This document shows, piece by piece, positions 43,899-44,872 of a DNA stretch of 44,872 nt. The stretch lies in assembly GCA_019429205.1 (NCBI GenBank), contig JAHYIT010000029.1, positions 1 to 44,872 on the forward strand. Reading direction: 5' to 3'. Under the pieces are notes generated by a model that was given only the letters and a program-made list of their open reading frames with translations, searched no databases and was not told the origin of the DNA. Source of the DNA: Mariniphaga sp. Its GTDB lineage: Bacteria > Bacteroidota > Bacteroidia > Bacteroidales > Prolixibacteraceae. How positions within the stretch are numbered: position 1 is the first letter of the stretch; every line of letters starts with the position of its first letter. The position numbers were made by a program, and so were the translations under genes.

Positions 43899-44215
43899 GC
43901 GTGAATTCCTTTTTTTATTGCGGTTTGAAAAATGGGTTGTTTCCCTCTCAAGCTATTTAATTCCTCTTCTCCCAGAATATGAATATCAATAAAAATTTCA
44001 TGTTTCAAATCTAATTCATAGCAATATTCAGATATCTTGCTTTTAAGTTCCCAGTCCGGTTTTTCTTTTAAAATAACCAGAAAATCATAGTCGGAGTATT
44101 CATGTGCACCGCCATAAGCCTGTGAACCAAATAAAATAACCTCTTTCAGGTTGTCGCCAAGCTTTGAGGCGAGCAGGGATTTTAATTCGTTTAATATTTG
44201 ATATTTGTCAGCCAT
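43895..44215 (-). CDS. MNT-type nucleotidyltransferase antitoxin
   Basis: 106 residues from ATG 44215; an upstream TTG at 44233 would add 6. Nucleotidyltransferase motif LFGSQAYGGAHEYSDYDFLVI (GSx..SDYD) supplies two catalytic Asp, and a further acidic residue is in HEIFIDIHIL. In HEPN/MNT systems this enzyme AMPylates the HEPN toxin. It overlaps HEPN by 4 bp. The pair sits between a methyltransferase and a thioredoxin gene and looks like an inserted module. Confidence 0.87.
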   Translation of the reverse strand: MADKYQILNELKSLLASKLGDNLKEVILFGSQAYGGAHEYSDYDFLVILKEKPDWELKSKISEYCYELDLKHEIFIDIHILGEEELNSLRGKQPIFQTAIKKGIHA

Positions 44216-44251
44216 ATTATTATAAATCGACAAGGCTAAGTTACTAAAAAA

Positions 44252-44872
44252 TCACAACTCTTTCAGCCACTCTTTAATCACATCTGTGGAGGGAATTGTG
44301 CCTTCTGATTTTAGTCTATAATTTACTGTAACCACTGCAGGCGATTGCGTTGCGCCATAAACTGCCAGTTTTTCCCTACCGGTTAAAATTTTCACCTCTG
44401 CTTCCTTGCCCAACTCGGTAAGCGACCGGTCCACCCGGTCTTTCAGCTCGTTACACTGGCCTGCCTCTTCACCAATAAGAATGAGTTCACTCCGCTTCGA
44501 TTTAATTTTCAGTTTCAGCTTTTCGTTGATGCGTTTTTGAACTGCCGCTATCAGTTCCCGCTCGGGCGGAATTTTGGAAACGAAAGCTATTTTCCCGTCG
44601 ATGCAAATGGTGGGAATATTTTTTACCATCAGCGATGACATAAAACTCACGGCCTCCATTTTTTTGATGGCATGTTCGCGCCAATCCACCACTCCATCGA
44701 AATGAGGCGCAACCCGTTTAACAGCCTCAACCATGTACTGACAGGGTGCGCACGATTCGGAATCGAGGGTGATAATATCCACAATCACCTTATCCGCTTG
44801 TCCGTAATCTTTCATATTAAAAACCTCCAGCGAACTTTCCTTTTTTTCGAGTGTCCGAACCACATCCTGTAG
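44252..44872 (-). CDS. Tandem thioredoxin-fold protein (5'-truncated by window edge)
   Basis: About 206 residues visible, with the frame open to the right edge; a GTG at 44863 is probably not the true start. Two thioredoxin-fold domains: the first (about 28-115) has the redox CxxC SESCAPC and a cis-Pro loop near NIPTICID; the second (about 125-203) has only one Cys (AGQCNEL) and a cis-Pro loop near SPAVVTVN. It resembles glutaredoxin-like tandem proteins or domains attached to methyltransferases. The upstream part may hold another domain. It precedes the HEPN/MNT pair and a homocysteine methyltransferase. Confidence 0.65.
   Translation of the reverse strand, partial: LQDVVRTLEKKESSLEVFNMKDYGQADKVIVDIITLDSESCAPCQYMVEAVKRVAPHFDGVVDWREHAIKKMEAVSFMSSLMVKNIPTICIDGKIAFVSKIPPERELIAAVQKRINEKLKLKIKSKRSELILIGEEAGQCNELKDRVDRSLTELGKEAEVKILTGREKLAVYGATQSPAVVTVNYRLKSEGTIPSTDVIKEWLKEL

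Overview
The window looks like chromosomal DNA from a Bacteroidota species, probably class Bacteroidia and plausibly near Marinilabiliales. The order-level placement is inference only. The evidence is: a type IX secretion C-terminal sorting domain, a PorZ-like protein, a SusB-type GH97 enzyme, a three-subunit SdhCAB with a diheme-type cytochrome b, and several TANNTTTG -7 promoter boxes. Gene density is high, there are no rRNA or tRNA genes and no CRISPR array, and most genes are ordinary housekeeping or accessory genes.

Layout. (1) 1-7192: the end of a CPBP protease gene, a secreted T9SS-sorted protein whose signal peptide is cut off by an in-frame stop, and a GH2-GH97 glycosidase operon. 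(2) 7193-10668: a decayed defence locus in which a tripartite HipB-HipS-HipT toxin-antitoxin operon sits between two truncated hsdM heads and one hsdR tail; three palindromes spaced exactly 40 bp apart lie in front of hipB. (3) 10780-17603: rdgB, a YfhO-family membrane protein, porZ and recO. (4) 17606-24282: a TetR-headed envelope transport operon (TetR, outer-membrane beta-barrel, LolD-like ATPase, two FtsX-type permeases, LolA-like carrier), interrupted by an S23 four-helix-bundle gene and by short degenerate tandem repeats. (5) 24283-34892: a Memo-AMMECR1 fusion, a response-regulator remnant, a SPOR lipoprotein, dCMP deaminase, S41 protease, a run of minus-strand genes (YbcJ-like S4, C1 peptidase, YjbR, YraN, S66 peptidase, HAD phosphatase), and metG. 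(6) 34978-44872: mazEF, an exported VOC protein, sdhCAB with a second S23 gene between sdhA and sdhB, a CobW-like GTPase, a TlpA-like lipoprotein, a homocysteine methyltransferase, a HEPN/MNT pair, and a partial thioredoxin-fold protein.

The most unusual signal is a family of degenerate heptamer arrays (unit AGTNNNN, or its complement NNNNACT). Each array has its own base composition. They lie at or across stop codons and flank both S23 four-helix-bundle genes in inverted orientation. At the ABC ATPase and the S66 peptidase the array itself encodes the last residues of the protein. This suggests an undescribed element or repeat-generating process linked to S23 (Avd-like) proteins. The second notable locus is the zinc-ribbon HipBST module, translationally coupled to a type I restriction operon that has since been deleted. 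The third is the LolCDE/LolA-like operon under a TetR regulator with its own outer-membrane barrel.
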